Source of the DNA: Epiperipatus broadwayi
Lineage: Eukaryota > Onychophora > Udeonychophora > Euonychophora > Peripatidae
Direction: 5' to 3'
Length of the DNA: 64,000 bases
Assembly (NCBI GenBank): GCA_028023455.1
Contig: JAQFVV010006238.1
Location: forward strand, 7,386,572 to 7,450,571
Shown here one piece after another: positions 47,254-60,238 of the stretch (positions are counted from its first letter, which is position 1; every line of letters begins with the position of its first letter). The notes beneath the pieces were generated by a model, which ran no database searches, was not told the DNA's origin, and saw nothing but the letters and a program-made list of their open reading frames with translations. The position numbers and the translations under genes are program-made.

Positions 47254-48950
47254 ATATATATATATATATATATAGGAGCAAAAACTTACTAACAATATTG
47301 ACTTTAAATATTTTATTATACATCATTTTTTAAAACTTTTTCTTTTTAAAGTACTTTTTTCTATTAAACTGTATATTTTTATAAAATCCAATATGGAAGA
47401 TGCTACAGTTGTTTGTCTAAAAATAATTAAGGGTTGGAAACCCTATTGTTTTAATCTGGGAAAGGTATTTTTAATTAAGGTTTTTACTTAAAATGGGATT
47501 AAGATTAGAGATACTTTTGTTGAAAACATGTTGTCAAATCTATTTCTAATCTGGAAATAGATTTGAATTTATTTTTGGACGTTATCTTACTGTTGCATCT
47601 TCAAAAACAACTGATAAAAGAAAAAGTATAAAATGACTGAATTTTGACACAGATAGATTAGCTACTATTGAGAGAAGTGATTGCTACTAGACTATGCTGT
47701 TTTGAAATCTCAAGATGATCTAGTAAAAGCTTTTCCTGACTTTTGTGGGTCGTCTTCCGTGGCCATAATATTCTGCTATCCTAAAGTGAAGTAAAGGCCT
47801 GATGGAGAACTTTAAAAATGCTAATAGAGAAGCTTGTTGTCACCAAGAAGAATTCATTTTGGATTCTCAATTTGCCATGCATGAGCCGTAGTTTGAAAAT
47901 AGACTTATTAAATTTGCACAAGGTAACTTTTATGCTACTATTTGTAAATTAATCTAGCCTCACTAATCTCAAAACATGCTATCAAGATTTCTAATGTATT
48001 GTTCAATTCTCTATCTTTTAAATTAATATGTAAATGTAATTTGCTCTTAAATGATTTTATAAATCTAATTTTCTCTCATATGCTTTAACTTTCTTTAACT
48101 TTGCTGTGGTCAATTCTTTATAGTTATTTATTACTTGATTTTATATATATATGCTTTTATTATTATTATTATGCCAGTCTCTAACAATCTGATGAGTTGA
48201 CTTTTGTAAAATCTTGTCTTTCTTTTAAGTAAACCTTCATGAATCAAGGTTATCTAACATCCCCTTAAAGTATAACTCATTATTAATTAATATGTTCACC
48301 AGATTGTTCTTATGAATCAACATTTGAGGTTCATTTTTAGTATAAAATATATATTTGTTTAACTCTGGATTTTCTACCCGGGTTAAATCCAAAACTTAAG
48401 CTAATTAATGCTTTGAAATCTTTTAAAAAGTTGTTTTTTATTAAATTCTGAAAGAGTGACCCATTAATTATTTTCTATATAACTGTTTTTTTATTTACTC
48501 TTAAAATATACTTATATATTCCAGTTGTTGTAAAATCAATGAAGGTGGGGTTGATTTATTTTAAATAGCAGAAAAAGGGATGGGGGTAAATCTTCATATT
48601 TCTTTTACTAAATAAAATCTGAATGTACTAGGGAAATTTTAATATTTTACTATTTTAGTTATTAAGTAAATCTTAATTTTTTTTTACTAGATAAAATTTT
48701 AATGTATATTTATTTAGGAAAATATTTCTCTCTATATATATAACTGCATAGTGTATTACTTGTCTAAATTATGGTATTCAAACAAGGGCCATTTATTTTA
48801 AAGCAGTAAAATTTATTAAATGTTGTTAGCGACATGTATCATTACTGTGTTTCTGACATTTGGCCGATTTTCATGTTTTATATATATATGTGCTTCTTAA
48901 TCTGGGGATTGTGACAAGATCGAACCCATAGATTCTCATTATTTATTCAG
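47254..48950. other. AT-rich sequence, nothing recognised
   Basis: A moderately GC-richer stretch at about 47540-47940 may be an old decayed repeat, but no motif could be read in any frame. Confidence 0.4.
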
Positions 48951-49133
48951 TATAAAATGCCTCTAGTGGTGATCCCTTAAGTTTGGTACACGCTATGCAT
49001 ATCACTTTTTTGTATAAAAAGGCCCCTGGACACCCCTAAATCTGGCACATGTTATGCCTATTCATTTCTTCATATAAAAAGGCCTCTGGTGGTGATCCCT
49101 AAGTATGGCACATGCTATGCCCATCCACTTTGT
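48951..49133. repeat. 61-bp tandem repeat, three copies
   Basis: Units starting TATAAAAWGSCYCTGG at 48951, 49013 and 49073, with shared GATCCCTAAGT and GCACATGCTATGCC blocks, moderately diverged. Confidence 0.75.
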
Positions 49134-50217
49134 CTTTCGTCCAGAAGCACAACCTTCTCCTCTTAGTTATTTTTAGGCTATTATGTCAGCACTGTAAACT
49201 TCTTCATATTTATTATTTCTTTTGCTTCATGATCCAGTTTTAATGCTCTAATATTAAAATGCACTCTGCTTAAAATAGTATGTAAATGCCAACTTCTTCT
49301 AGTTTTATTGATTAAATTTATTTCAATCATATACAATCCTACCATCGTAATTTATATATCTATTTAAGAGTATATGCCTTGGGAAAAATAAAGCGTTCGT
49401 CTTACTATTGTTAAAATAATTTTTCATTAAATATTTTGTCATAGATTCAAATATAATCAAATGTTTTCAAATGTATTTTGTTTATTTTCATGACCTCAAT
49501 GGCGTGAAAATAGTATATATCATATGTATTATGAATCTCAGCATGCTTCCCGAAGTAATATGTTAGTCACCATGTTTCAGAACTGTAAATCAAAGCATTA
49601 ATGGCAGTATTGTGTAATTCTTTCTAATATTTAATTGGCATGTTAATATTGGACCCACCAAAGATGTGTGTTTATTTGTAATATATTATTTAGCTAATAA
49701 AGAGCATATGAGAAATAATAGCGTGAATGACACTATGTAATTATCTACCGCTTGCTCATTCACGCACATACTAATATAATTAATTTATAAATGTATAATA
49801 ATTTGTCAGTATATTCAACTATATTTTTATTGTCTAACTTATTTGAGTAGTTCAAATTCCTTTTTCCTCCACTTCCACATATTACCACCATGCTTATGTA
49901 TATTTTAGTTTAGTCATAGTTAATAGATGTCTCATTGTTTTGCTCAGCTTTGCTAGTCAGCCGGATTAAAATTAATTCTCATGTGCCATAACTATTATGT
50001 TATTTATTAGGTGTTAGATCTGGGGCTTAGAGAGTGGGTTCAAAGGCTGGTCCCTGACTTAAATCTTCGGCCTGACTGGGTTTGAAGTACATTTTGTGAG
50101 TTCCAACTCATGTTAGATAGATAAACATGTTTTGACCGGTACAATATACCTATATTTTTTTAAAGAAAACTTTTACTTATCACAAAAGTAGAGTCTAATT
50201 AATAGCTTTAATTTATA

Positions 50218-50219
<2 letters not shown>
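49134..50219. other. AT-rich sequence, nothing recognised
   Basis: No coding or repeat feature found on either strand. Confidence 0.4.
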
Positions 50220-50289
<70 letters not shown>

Positions 50290-50400
50290 ACACTCACATA
50301 GGTATGCATTTATGCATTATTAAAAACAAATTAACTTTTTTATATGTCTATTACAATTCATACATGTTAATTATTAAATTATTATGCATCACAGTTGAGT

Positions 50401-50485
<85 letters not shown>
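50220..50485. repeat. Two long (TA)n microsatellites
   Basis: Nearly uninterrupted (TA)n at 50226-50284 and 50404-50480. The Tyr-Ile repeat frames across them are not genes. Confidence 0.95.
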
Positions 50486-50486
<1 letters not shown>

Positions 50487-53400
50487 CCTCATCCCCAGAC
50501 CCTCTGAGTGGGCACAAGGAATTGAGATACTTTGTATCTGTAGTGAACAGTTGTATTGTATTTTTAAAAAAATGACATAGCCTTAGAATTTTAAAAATTT
50601 TGATGGAGATTGTTTAAAGTCATAGATATTGATTGTTTATGCATTTGATTAACTACTTTGTAAGTATTTATTGTTATTATTATAATAGATGAAGTATTTA
50701 ATGCAAGAAAGAGGAGTTGTTTATGATAGGAATTGGTATATTTTGGCAGAAAAATGCAAAGTTATTTTTGTTAGTGTTTAGTATTGATGTGAATATGTTC
50801 CTAATCCCTTGTTCATTGATACTTATCTCTTTATCCACATTAACAGCCATCTCAATTATATTTAGTCAAGATAATTTAATATTTATAGTACAGTGTATGT
50901 GCATAAATGTATATCTGTATCGTGTTTCATTTCATTTTCATCCTTTAATAACATTAAACAATAGTACACTTACAATAAAGACATTTAAAGTACAGAAATT
51001 ATCTTTAATAATTTAACAAATATATTTTTTTCCAATGATTGATGGATATTTGGAAAGGTGAATTATTTTATAAATTAAATAAATTATTTATCATTTTGTT
51101 TGACAGTTAATTAATATTCATTTCTTTCCAGTTTGTAAAAGTTATTTTTTTTTATTAATATTATTTTTGTCTTGATTTAATTGTAAAAATCAGAATGATT
51201 TTTTTTTTAAAGAAAATATTTCTTGCATATGTAATTAGCTTAAGTGCAAAAAGGTGGGAGTTGACCTGTTTGGAAAAAAATGACCTTTTTTGATTTAACA
51301 GAGAGTTGAGATTTAAAATTGCTCATTATTGTTATAAGTGCAGCCAGTAAAATTGCTCTTCCCTGCTGTAACAAATATATTTTTTCTTGAAGTAAAATTA
51401 ATTTTATAAAAAGCTTTGGAATAAACTTCTGGAAAAGTTATAAGAAATTCATTACGGAAAGGTCTTCAATTGGAATGCAGTGCTAAAAAAATTTGAGAAG
51501 GTACATTGGTTTTTCATTTCTCTCCTTAATTTTAAATGTTTGAATTGACCACCTTATACTTATTAATATTTTAAAATGAATATCGATAATTTTAAGCTTG
51601 CAGTACTTCATTTAATTATCATTATGAATAAAAATAAAATGCATGAACTTTATAATTATCTACGTGTGTTGTATAATATCTCTTGGAAATATATGCAGAA
51701 CAGTTTTGCAGAATTTATTTTAATTTTTCACTATATTTTATTTCTTGCTTTTATAAAAGTTTAATATAAAAATTTAAAGGATATGTGTATTTTAATGTAT
51801 CATGCCATTCTTAAATTCATTATGGAAAAATGACAGTACTTATTTATTTGGTATTTGTAAGAATAATAGGTATGTTTAATGAAATAAATAAATATGAATT
51901 ACCCAAATAATCAAAGGATGCTAATCTTTAGATACATGCTTAAATCGAATGGAAGGACATGAATGCGGTTGTGTTTCTGTTCTCTTCGATAAAGATGCAC
52001 TATAATAATAAAGTATTATTAATTGTGGAATTACTAATAAATCATGATATATTATTTGACAATATTTAAAAATAAACTATGCATATACTAGATTAAAAAT
52101 GTCAAATGCTATTTAAAAAAATTTTAAGAACAATTGCTTACTTAATGTAAAACTACTACGGAGTGAGTGAAATAATTTCTGCTCAACTGTAGCTAAAAAT
52201 GGCTTATATTTCCATCATAATGAAAAGAGAAATTGATTATTTATGTGTGATTTAGTAAGCTCAAATAGCTATGCTATGAACATTGGAGTTGCTGGATCAT
52301 ATTTAATTTATGATTATATATATATATTGGTTATCCTACAGAAATTCATTTTATGTTCGAATTCAGTTTGGAATCCATCCCCATATCATTTCATAAACCC
52401 GGAGTAGAACTTTGCAAGTGAACTCTTTATTTTAAATCATAGAACAAATGACTTTTGTTTCTTTATCTTTCCTTTATTACTTGTCATCGTTAATGTATAT
52501 GATAGACAGATAGGTATATTTAAAATTATGTTTTATTTATAATTTTGGGCTATTATGATATCCTAGATCGTCTCCGAAAGCATATTCACGAGTAGTGGAT
52601 ACATTGGTAAAAATTGATTTTATACAAATATGTCTTATTTTTCTTTTACGAAGGTAAAGGAAAAAAATATTTTTTTTTATTATATTATTTGAGAGAGGTT
52701 TACATTTATTTTGTATATTTTATTATCTCAAAAGTGAGAATTTTGGCTTTAAAATCAATTGAAATAGTTTGCTAGAGATGATAAAGAAACTCATTCGTAA
52801 TAATTATAACTATTAAAATTTAAAAGTAACTTAAAGGCTATTCTGAATTAAAGGTTATACCTTAATGTATTATCTAATTACCGTGTTGCTTGCATAGTAT
52901 ATAACTTAGAATTATTTTTTTTTGTATATTCTTGTTCACATGTGTGTGTCTGTTTGCACGATTATAACACTTATTTGATAAAGTTCCATTTGTGGATATA
53001 TTTGTGTATAAATTTCGGATGTTGTCGTATTCTAAAGAACTGAATGGATTAGTAGGTTATCTGTATGTATTTATCTGCCAGCGAGTATATATAATGTTCG
53101 AAATGTAGAAGAGCTTTGGGGATGGAAAGTAATCTGGATGCATTCTATATTTGTAGGGATGAGAGATTTTGCCTATTTAGTATATTTCAATAATTTTCCA
53201 TGAGTAGAGCCAAGTTTATATTATATGCATATGAATAAATGATAGTTTTGAAGTCAAGTGATGTTTTCTTAAGGTCCTGGAGATGAGAAAAAATGCCACA
53301 CCAGTAGTATATTTCAGAATTAGATGAATTATTGTACAAGTATTAAGTAAAGAGTTTATTCGCTCCTCATGTGAATTCCCCTTGGAACGTGTGTTCTATA

Positions 53401-53629
53401 TAGTCATGAAAATATAGCTCTGTGTTATTAATATGTGGCCAGATAGATAGCTGAAATCAAATTCTTGATGTAATATTAGTGTCTTATTTTATTGTTTCGT
53501 TTACGACATTGTCCGAAATAAAATAATTGTTTAATATTTTCTTGATGAATGGATGGTATGTAGAAAAGATTGTTTTCTATTATTGTTGCTTGGATGCAAC
53601 ATGCGTAATATGAATAATATCACGAATAT
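50486..53629. other. AT-rich sequence, nothing recognised
   Basis: Three kilobases with no identifiable element. The 99-codon frame at 50717-51016 and the 62-codon frame at 51576-51764 are hydrophobic, AT-driven and without family motifs. Confidence 0.4.
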
Positions 53630-53766
53630 AAAGGTATAAAGTTATTGATATTAAAATGGGAAATAAATGTTTTGAAGCACACTATATTCATTTAAATAAA
53701 GGTATAGAGTTATTGAAATTAAAAACGGGAAATAAATGTTTGAAACATATTATATTCATTTAATAC
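53630..53766. repeat. 68-bp tandem duplication
   Basis: AAAGGTATARAGTTATTGA starts at 53630 and again at 53698, and the rest of each unit matches to the TATATTCATTTAA segment. Confidence 0.85.
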
Positions 53767-54990
53767 AGAATTATAAATCATCAAACCATCAGAATGAATA
53801 TGATTTCATTGTTATGTGTGAAAGGTATTTGTAATTTAAAAAAAAAAAGATTATTTCATTAGTTAGAAAAAGTTGCTTTGTTGATGGCCAAATATGTTAG
53901 TTTAATTTATTTTATTAATCAATAGAAAATCCTCTCATTAATACTTATTGTGCCAACAATGTAATATATTATGTAGTTAATGATATGTTTGAATAAAATG
54001 CTTAAGTAAAGCAGATATGCAAAGTTAGAAGATCAAATTTTGTTGTTAATTTCGGATTTCAAAAAGGGTATAAATAATGTAATAATAGGGATAATCCCAA
54101 ACTGATGTTCAAGGTTTTTTTAAGAATTTTAAATCATTAAGACAAGCAGTCTTATTGTAAATAATTATTTAAAGTAAATTTTCAATATAATAAATGATTT
54201 GTTTATTTATTAAAAACTGTCTTGAGTTGTTCTTGTATACATTCGGGCTCTAATTTCCACAACTCCACATTTCATAGATCCATTATAAAATCGATATATT
54301 ATTTTATAGTTATAATATCAAATTTGCTTGTGTCTGACAATCTTGTTTTCTTCATCCAAGCATTATAAAGATCATTTGCCACTTGATAAACGTATAAGGA
54401 AGTTTGCCAAGTCAGTATATTTGTTAGATGATGATGTGAGATTAAAATACCCTTTTTCTGTCATTATCTAATTGTTAAACACAGTAAAGCAGTTATTCAG
54501 GTTATATTATTACATTTTATCATACTTTAGAATTACAACTTATGGGCCAATGTATTTTAATTAATTCAACTGTGTTTTCGAAGTTCCCTGAGATCGTATT
54601 GTTTATTCCTTGATTGGCATTAAGGTAGTTGTTTAGATTATGATATGCCAAGTCATAGAACTGTTTAGTAATATAATTATAGCAAGCTGATATATGTTAT
54701 ACTTGGATGAGGGAAGAAATTAAGTTAAAAAGAATATTTTAATAGACTATAGAAATAAACATTGTGATTCTTTATCATGTAATTAATTAACAAAAGGATT
54801 TACATTATATTTAATGCTTTATCATGTTTCTTTTTTCATTTATTTATAATCATATATCTTGTGAACTTTCTATAGCCTTTTACTGAGCTGTATGTAGACT
54901 TAGGTAAAGAGTCTCAGTAATAATTTTGTATAAGATATATTGTCATATTGTTCTATTCATTAATAGAACTGGCACCCTGGGCATTTATTC
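53767..54990. other. AT-rich sequence, nothing recognised
   Basis: No features supported. Confidence 0.4.
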
Positions 54991-54998
54991 ATATAATG

Positions 54999-55393
54999 CA
55001 GGGGTTCCCAACCCTATGCCTGCGGGCACCATGGCGCCCATAGACCATTTTACGTGTGCCCGCCGCTATCCAAACACGATAAAAAATTATTCATCTGATA
55101 CAAATAAATTTAATTTTTAAAATTTCTTATAAATTATTGTATTATATTGTAATCAAATTGTAGGGCATACTATACTTTTACAGCATAAAAATATAAACAT
55201 CAATTATATGTTAAAATTTTATTTTTGAAATAAATATTTTTTTGTACATTATGTGTATTATAAACAATATCCAACTATAAATTTACATTGAAAAAATAAA
55301 TCATGCCCACCATCTGGTTGAAAAAAATGGTGCCCGCCACCTGACCAGTATTATAGAATGTGCTCTTAAGTGCAAAAAGGTTGGGGACCCCTG
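54999..55393. mobile_element. hAT MITE with perfect 8-bp TSD
   Basis: Termini CAGGGGTTCCCAACC (54999) and GGTTGGGGACCCCTG (to 55393) are 15-bp inverted repeats with one mismatch, a terminus characteristic of the hAT superfamily. The 8-bp target duplication ATATAATG is exact (54991-54998 and 55394-55401). Subterminal GCACCATGGCGCCC / GGTGCCCGCC segments add internal symmetry. The AT-rich 395-bp body has no transposase. The frame at 54926-55120 overlaps it by chance. Confidence 0.95.
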
Positions 55394-55401
55394 ATATAAT
55401 G

Positions 55402-56049
55402 TATATGAATGGTTGGGAGTGCAGGTTGTAATATATATATGCATTTTATATTTTTTGTCATTGAATTAATTGTGTATTAAGAAGATATAATATGGTTTAT
55501 TATGTTTATTTTTTTACATTAATACCAGTATGTGCATATATTTCTGCACACACATGTATGTCAAATCAGTCATTAATTATGCATTATAAAAGTGAATCTC
55601 ATTAATATGTTTATGGAAATTTTAAGTATATTCATAAATTATTATACTGCACAGTTGAGTTTTATGTATATCTATTATGAGGTATTCATAAGTCACAATG
55701 TGATTTCTTATTGTATTAATAAAATCAGAATGCAGAATTAATATTTATTGCATACTCAATGGACTTTAATTTCATTATATTGATTCTAATTAATAAATTT
55801 ATATTTCATTGTTTAAAATCATTTCAATGAATTTATTTAATAGTAAAATAGTATAAATTATTATATGTTGTATTATATCTCTTGTTTATTGTAATAGTTA
55901 AAGAGTTTTTGATTTATTCAGTAAACTAAACCCCATTACAACCTCAATCTAGTGAGAACAAAAATGGACACACCTCCCATATGTACCAAAAGTGGTTTAA
56001 AAATTAAAAAAGCATTTGTTCTGATAATATAAGTATTCATTCTTTTCCT
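55402..56049. other. AT-rich sequence, nothing recognised
   Basis: No supported features. Confidence 0.4.
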
Positions 56050-56390
56050 TCACTAAATAAACTGATAATTTGAAAGATAAATGGACTAAGGAAGTGGTTC
56101 ATCAAATAGTTTACAAAATCAAGTGCAACAAAGCCATCAGTAAATATGCATATTATGGAGAAACTAGGGCAAATTTTTCAACATGACTGACCCATATATA
56201 GCAAGCCAAAAAAAGTAGTGAATACTCTTTTATAGAACATAAACAACAATCAACTCATAAATTTGATCTGTCCAGGGCAAATGTCAATGGCACAGAGAGG
56301 GAGGATAAAAAAGAAAGATCAAGGAGGCTTGGATAATAGCCAAGAATGAATTTGCTGTAAACAAAAAAAATATCAACATCCCCTTTTCAA
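56050..56390 (+). pseudogene. Decayed PLE GIY-YIG fragment (third lineage)
   Basis: In one frame from about 56079 the sequence reads HQIVYKIKC, then YYGETRANFST, two stops, then FIEHKQQSTHKFDLSRANV and a TEREDKK block; a frameshift near 56325 restores AWIIAKNEFAVNKK. This order (VYKIKC, YxGETxRNFSTRL, EHK, TERE, EAW) is the GIY-YIG core and tail of Penelope-like elements. The metal-binding second Cys of the CxxC pair seems lost. It lies about 220 bp upstream of the RTE fragment and is unrelated to it. Confidence 0.6.
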
Positions 56391-56599
56391 AAAGTGGGTT
56401 CTCTGAAGAATTTTACATATATTTAAATAACAAACAATAAATTTAAATAATTAAATACAAAAATAGCCATTAAGTATAAATAAACACCATGTATAATAAA
56501 ACCCAAAAGAGCTATGATTATGATATAATTTATCAAAATCATGCTAAGCTTGAATAAAAGCCAAAATTTATAAATGTATGTCTTCCTTTTCTGTGTTAA

Positions 56600-57985
56600 A
56601 TATCTGAACCTTTACATAGTTAAAATTTTAGCAAAGTTATATACCAAATGTCCAAATGATAAAGATGTACCAGATGATTGGAAAAATGCAGTATTAATAT
56701 TAATATTTAAAAAGGTGATAAAGAAGATATTAAAAATTACAGACCTATCAGCCTTTTATCAGTTTTATACAAAATTTTTACCAAAATAATTACAACTCGT
56801 CTACAGAGACAATTGGGTTTCCACCAACCAAGGGAACAAGCTGGATTTAAAAGTGGTTTTAGTACAGTAGATCATATCCAGGTATTGAGAGAAATTATAG
56901 AAATGACAAATGAATATGAGTTGCCGATATGCTTTGGATTTGTAGATTATAAAAAGGCATTTGATTCTATAAACATTTCTTCAGTGATTAAAGTCTTGGA
57001 TCATCAAGGTATACATTCAGGATATTGTCATATTTTAAAGAATATTTATAAAAATTCAACAGCAACAATTAGATTAGATAATGACACTGGGAAAGTCAAC
57101 ATTGAGAAGGGTGTAAGACAGGGTGACTCCATATCTCCAAAACTTTTTACAGTAGTCCTGCAAGAAGTATTTTGTGGATGTTAAAGGAGTGAAAGTAAAT
57201 AGAGATTATTTAAGTTATTTAGATTTTGCAGATGTTATAGTTGTTTTTGCAAATAATGCTTTAGAGCTGCAGGAAATGATGCAGGAGTTATCAAATAAAA
57301 GTAGAAAAGTAGGACTAAAGATAAATGTTAAAAAGACTAAAGTAATGTTTAATGGATTTTCTCATAATATGAAAATAAAGATTGATTATGATTAGTTAGA
57401 AGTTAACAGTTACAAATATCTTGGTTGGATTATTAATGCAGATGGAAATATGATGGATGAAATTAATCATAGAATTAAACTTGTTTGGAATGCTTTTGGT
57501 AGAAATAACTTGATACTAAAAATAAATATGCCTATGTGTTTGAAAATGAAGGTTTTTAATAAAGTTTTTTATTAGTTATTACTTATGAATCTGAGACTTG
57601 GACCCTTAAAGAGCAATACAGAGACTTCAGACCACTCAAAGAAGTATGAAGAGATGCATTTGGGAGTAACAAGAAGATATTGAAAATGCAATATATGGGT
57701 AAGAGAACAAACAGGTGTTACTGACCTCATTGAAAAAATTAAAAGATTGAAGTTGGGCCTGTACATATTGTTAAAAGAGATGATAATAGATGGACAATTG
57801 AAATCTTAAACCGGATTCCAGGAGATTGTAAAAGACTCAGAAAGAGACCAAATGTGAGATGGATGGATGAAATAAGAAAGTGTGCAGGGGTAATGTGGAA
57901 AAGAGAAGCTAAAGATTGGAGAAGATGGATTGAACTTGGAGAAAGCTTCATCCTGCAGTGTATTAATAATGGTTGTTGATGATGG
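56600..57985 (+). pseudogene. RTE-type LINE reverse transcriptase, dead and 5'-truncated
   Basis: Reverse transcriptase motifs in order across three frames: a finger block ending WKNAVLILIFKK (to about 56715), YRPIS-like sequence after a frameshift, QLGFHQPREQAGFKSGFST (56811-56866), motif A FVDYKKAFDSI (56938-56970), motif B VRQGDSISPKLFT (57112-57150), motif C FADVIVV (about 57220-57240), then a YLGWI thumb block and a C-terminal KREAKDWRRWIELGESF segment near 57897-57950. The catalytic FADD has become FADV, removing an essential Asp, and there are several frameshifts and stops. The end is a GTTGATGATGGTGATGAT tail (57972-57990), a short repeat typical of RTE 3' ends. No apurinic endonuclease is present. 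Confidence 0.8.
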
Positions 57986-57999
57986 TGATGATTTTATAA

Positions 58000-59510
58000 A
58001 AATAAATTTAAATAATTTTATTTTAAAAAATGGAAAAAAATACTGCTTGAAAATACTATAATATTTTTTTCTTTTTTCAATGTAAGAAGAAAATTGGCAC
58101 TGTTTATCATTTTTGCATATGTTATATTAAGTAAAATATTGTTAAAATCAAGATTTCTCCCTGATTACCACCTATTAACTGAAACTATAAAGTAAAATTA
58201 CCGTGTTAATTAATAAGAAACTCAATTCAAATAACAATTTTACAAAGTTCAACTAGAAAAGATTAGTGGGCAAACTCTGAAACATATTGTGAGGCACAAA
58301 AAAAAAAAAGATTAATACTGTTAAAATATAAAATCTCAACATATGATTTTTACATATTACGTTGTTATATCTCGACTTACCTTCAACTAATGGAGTAGTT
58401 CAAATTCCATTCTATCTAAAAATTCATCACCTTAGACAAATAGTCATATGAATAGATAAAATACATCCAATAGCAGAAATAATCCAATGAGTGATGATCT
58501 TTAGTAAATCTGATTGATTTTATTGAGAATGGGTATCTGGCTACAAATAGGCAGTGCAGCTGGAAGTTAAGAGAGTCAACAGCAAAGTACTGTCAAAGCT
58601 GAGTGGTAATATGCTATTGTCTACTATATGGCTAAAACTATGAGGAAGGTTTATGCTAGAACTAGAAGCTGCTTGAATGTAAACTAGATATAAGGCAAAC
58701 TGCCACAGAACAGTTGGAAGTATTACCGTACCTACACATGAGCAAGCTGTCATGGTACTACTGAAACTGTTAGGTAATCTTAGAAGAGCATACAAAGTCT
58801 TTACATTAATAGCTGCATGGCGACAAAATATTATACCTGAGTCAGCATATTAGGTGTACGGTATAGCAATGTCTTGTATACATTTGTAAATATATTGTAT
58901 ATATGCATTAATGAAATATTAATCATACTTATATGAGTCTGTGTTTATTACATTTACATACAAACACAACATATGTGAAATAAAATTAATGCAGTGAAAT
59001 TTAATAGTTGACAAACAATAGTTCATACTGTTATCTCAGGCTTTGTAGAACTGACCATTTGCATTGAAAAAGATCATCTTATTAGTTGCTTTTAGACAAA
59101 CCATAATTTCTAATCAATGAATGCAATGTAGATTGTTAATTTTTATAATTTGAAATTGTAATTGGCTATTTGCAGAAATCTTCAATTTTTAAAAACATGA
59201 TAAATAATTTATTTACACACTAAACAGGACAAGTCATTTAAAGTTCATTGTAATAGTCTGAAAAATATTCTATGAATATGCTATTTATTGAATTTAAAAA
59301 AATAATTAAATGTCTTTATTACTCAGGCATTCATAAGATGTTTAGCATCAGAATTAGCAGACCTGGTCAACATCTATGGACCATAAACTTGAGAACCTGC
59401 CAATCTATTATACCAAAATCTTGCAGGTCATTAATTTAACTTTGTATGTTAATATATTTTATACTACGACTCCTTAAGTAAATAAAATAAAATTAATATA
59501 TTCTTTCACT
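58000..59510. other. Unassigned, with a GC-richer block
   Basis: About 58530-58850 is visibly richer in GC than its surroundings and may be an old repeat, but it has no open frame with motifs on either strand. The remainder is AT-rich. Confidence 0.4.
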
Positions 59511-59645
59511 CTCATACCATCTAGTGTAATCTTTAAGAATCAATAGATGTCACATGGTAATGCTTAATATATCATTATTCATTGCTGTCATATCCAAATG
59601 TGCCTTCTAGTTTATGGCTTTCATCAATGAGGATATTTTTGGATT
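59511..59645. repeat. Remnant of the 28.4-kb repeat family
   Basis: CATCTAGTGTAATCTTTAAG and TTTATGGCTTTCATCAATGA match 11577-11690 and, inverted, the CTCACTGATGAAAGC block of the satellite-like units. Confidence 0.5.
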
Positions 59646-59896
59646 TTTTATTATTATTGAATAGTGCATTTGAACCTTTTTGGCTCTAGTGGACTCTTTT
59701 TCAGCAGCCATTTTTTATCTTTTCTTATACAATAAATATGTAGGTCCAAAATAAAACTTCTTGATATTTTTCAATCCAAGTTTCTTTGCCTGCATAGTTA
59801 TATAAGTATGAAACCAGTTCAGATTCTATATATTAAAATGACTTTATTTTTTAATTACCATAGATTCCTTTATTATTTGACCAGATTTATTTTACA

Positions 59897-60238
59897 TGAT
59901 CACCATTTCTTATGCTAGCACATTTGTTATTAACAAAGGCAAAATCCTCCATACAGTAGTGCCACCCAGTGCCAACCAGAGTAATCATGGATGCCAGAGG
60001 CTTGTGCATAAAATCACCATCTAGTGCCTACTCATCCAATATCTCCAGACTAGTTTCTGGCTTGTGGCCTTTGTCAGTCTGGGGATATTGGATGAGTAGG
60101 CAGTAGATGGGGATTTTATGCAAAAGCCTCTGGCATCCATTGATTACTCTGGTTGGCACTGGGTGCACTACTGTATGAAGAGTTTTGCCTTTGTTAATAA
60201 CAGATGTGCTAGCATAAAAAATGGTGATCATGTGATGC
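59897..60238. repeat. Head-to-head palindrome of satellite-like unit
   Basis: 59897-60062 is the complement of 60075-60238 with few mismatches: GATCACCATTT on the left, AAATGGTGATC on the right; CAATATCTCCAGACTAG against CTGGGGATATTG at the centre. The central spacer is about 12 bp. Confidence 0.85.

Noticed and set aside
50304-50580. Open frames rich in alternating Tyr-Ile
   Set aside because: These are (TA)n microsatellites read as protein.
58541-58795. 84-codon minus-strand frame in the GC-richer block
   Set aside because: No motif, no start context and no conserved neighbour; the GC-richer composition alone does not make it a gene.
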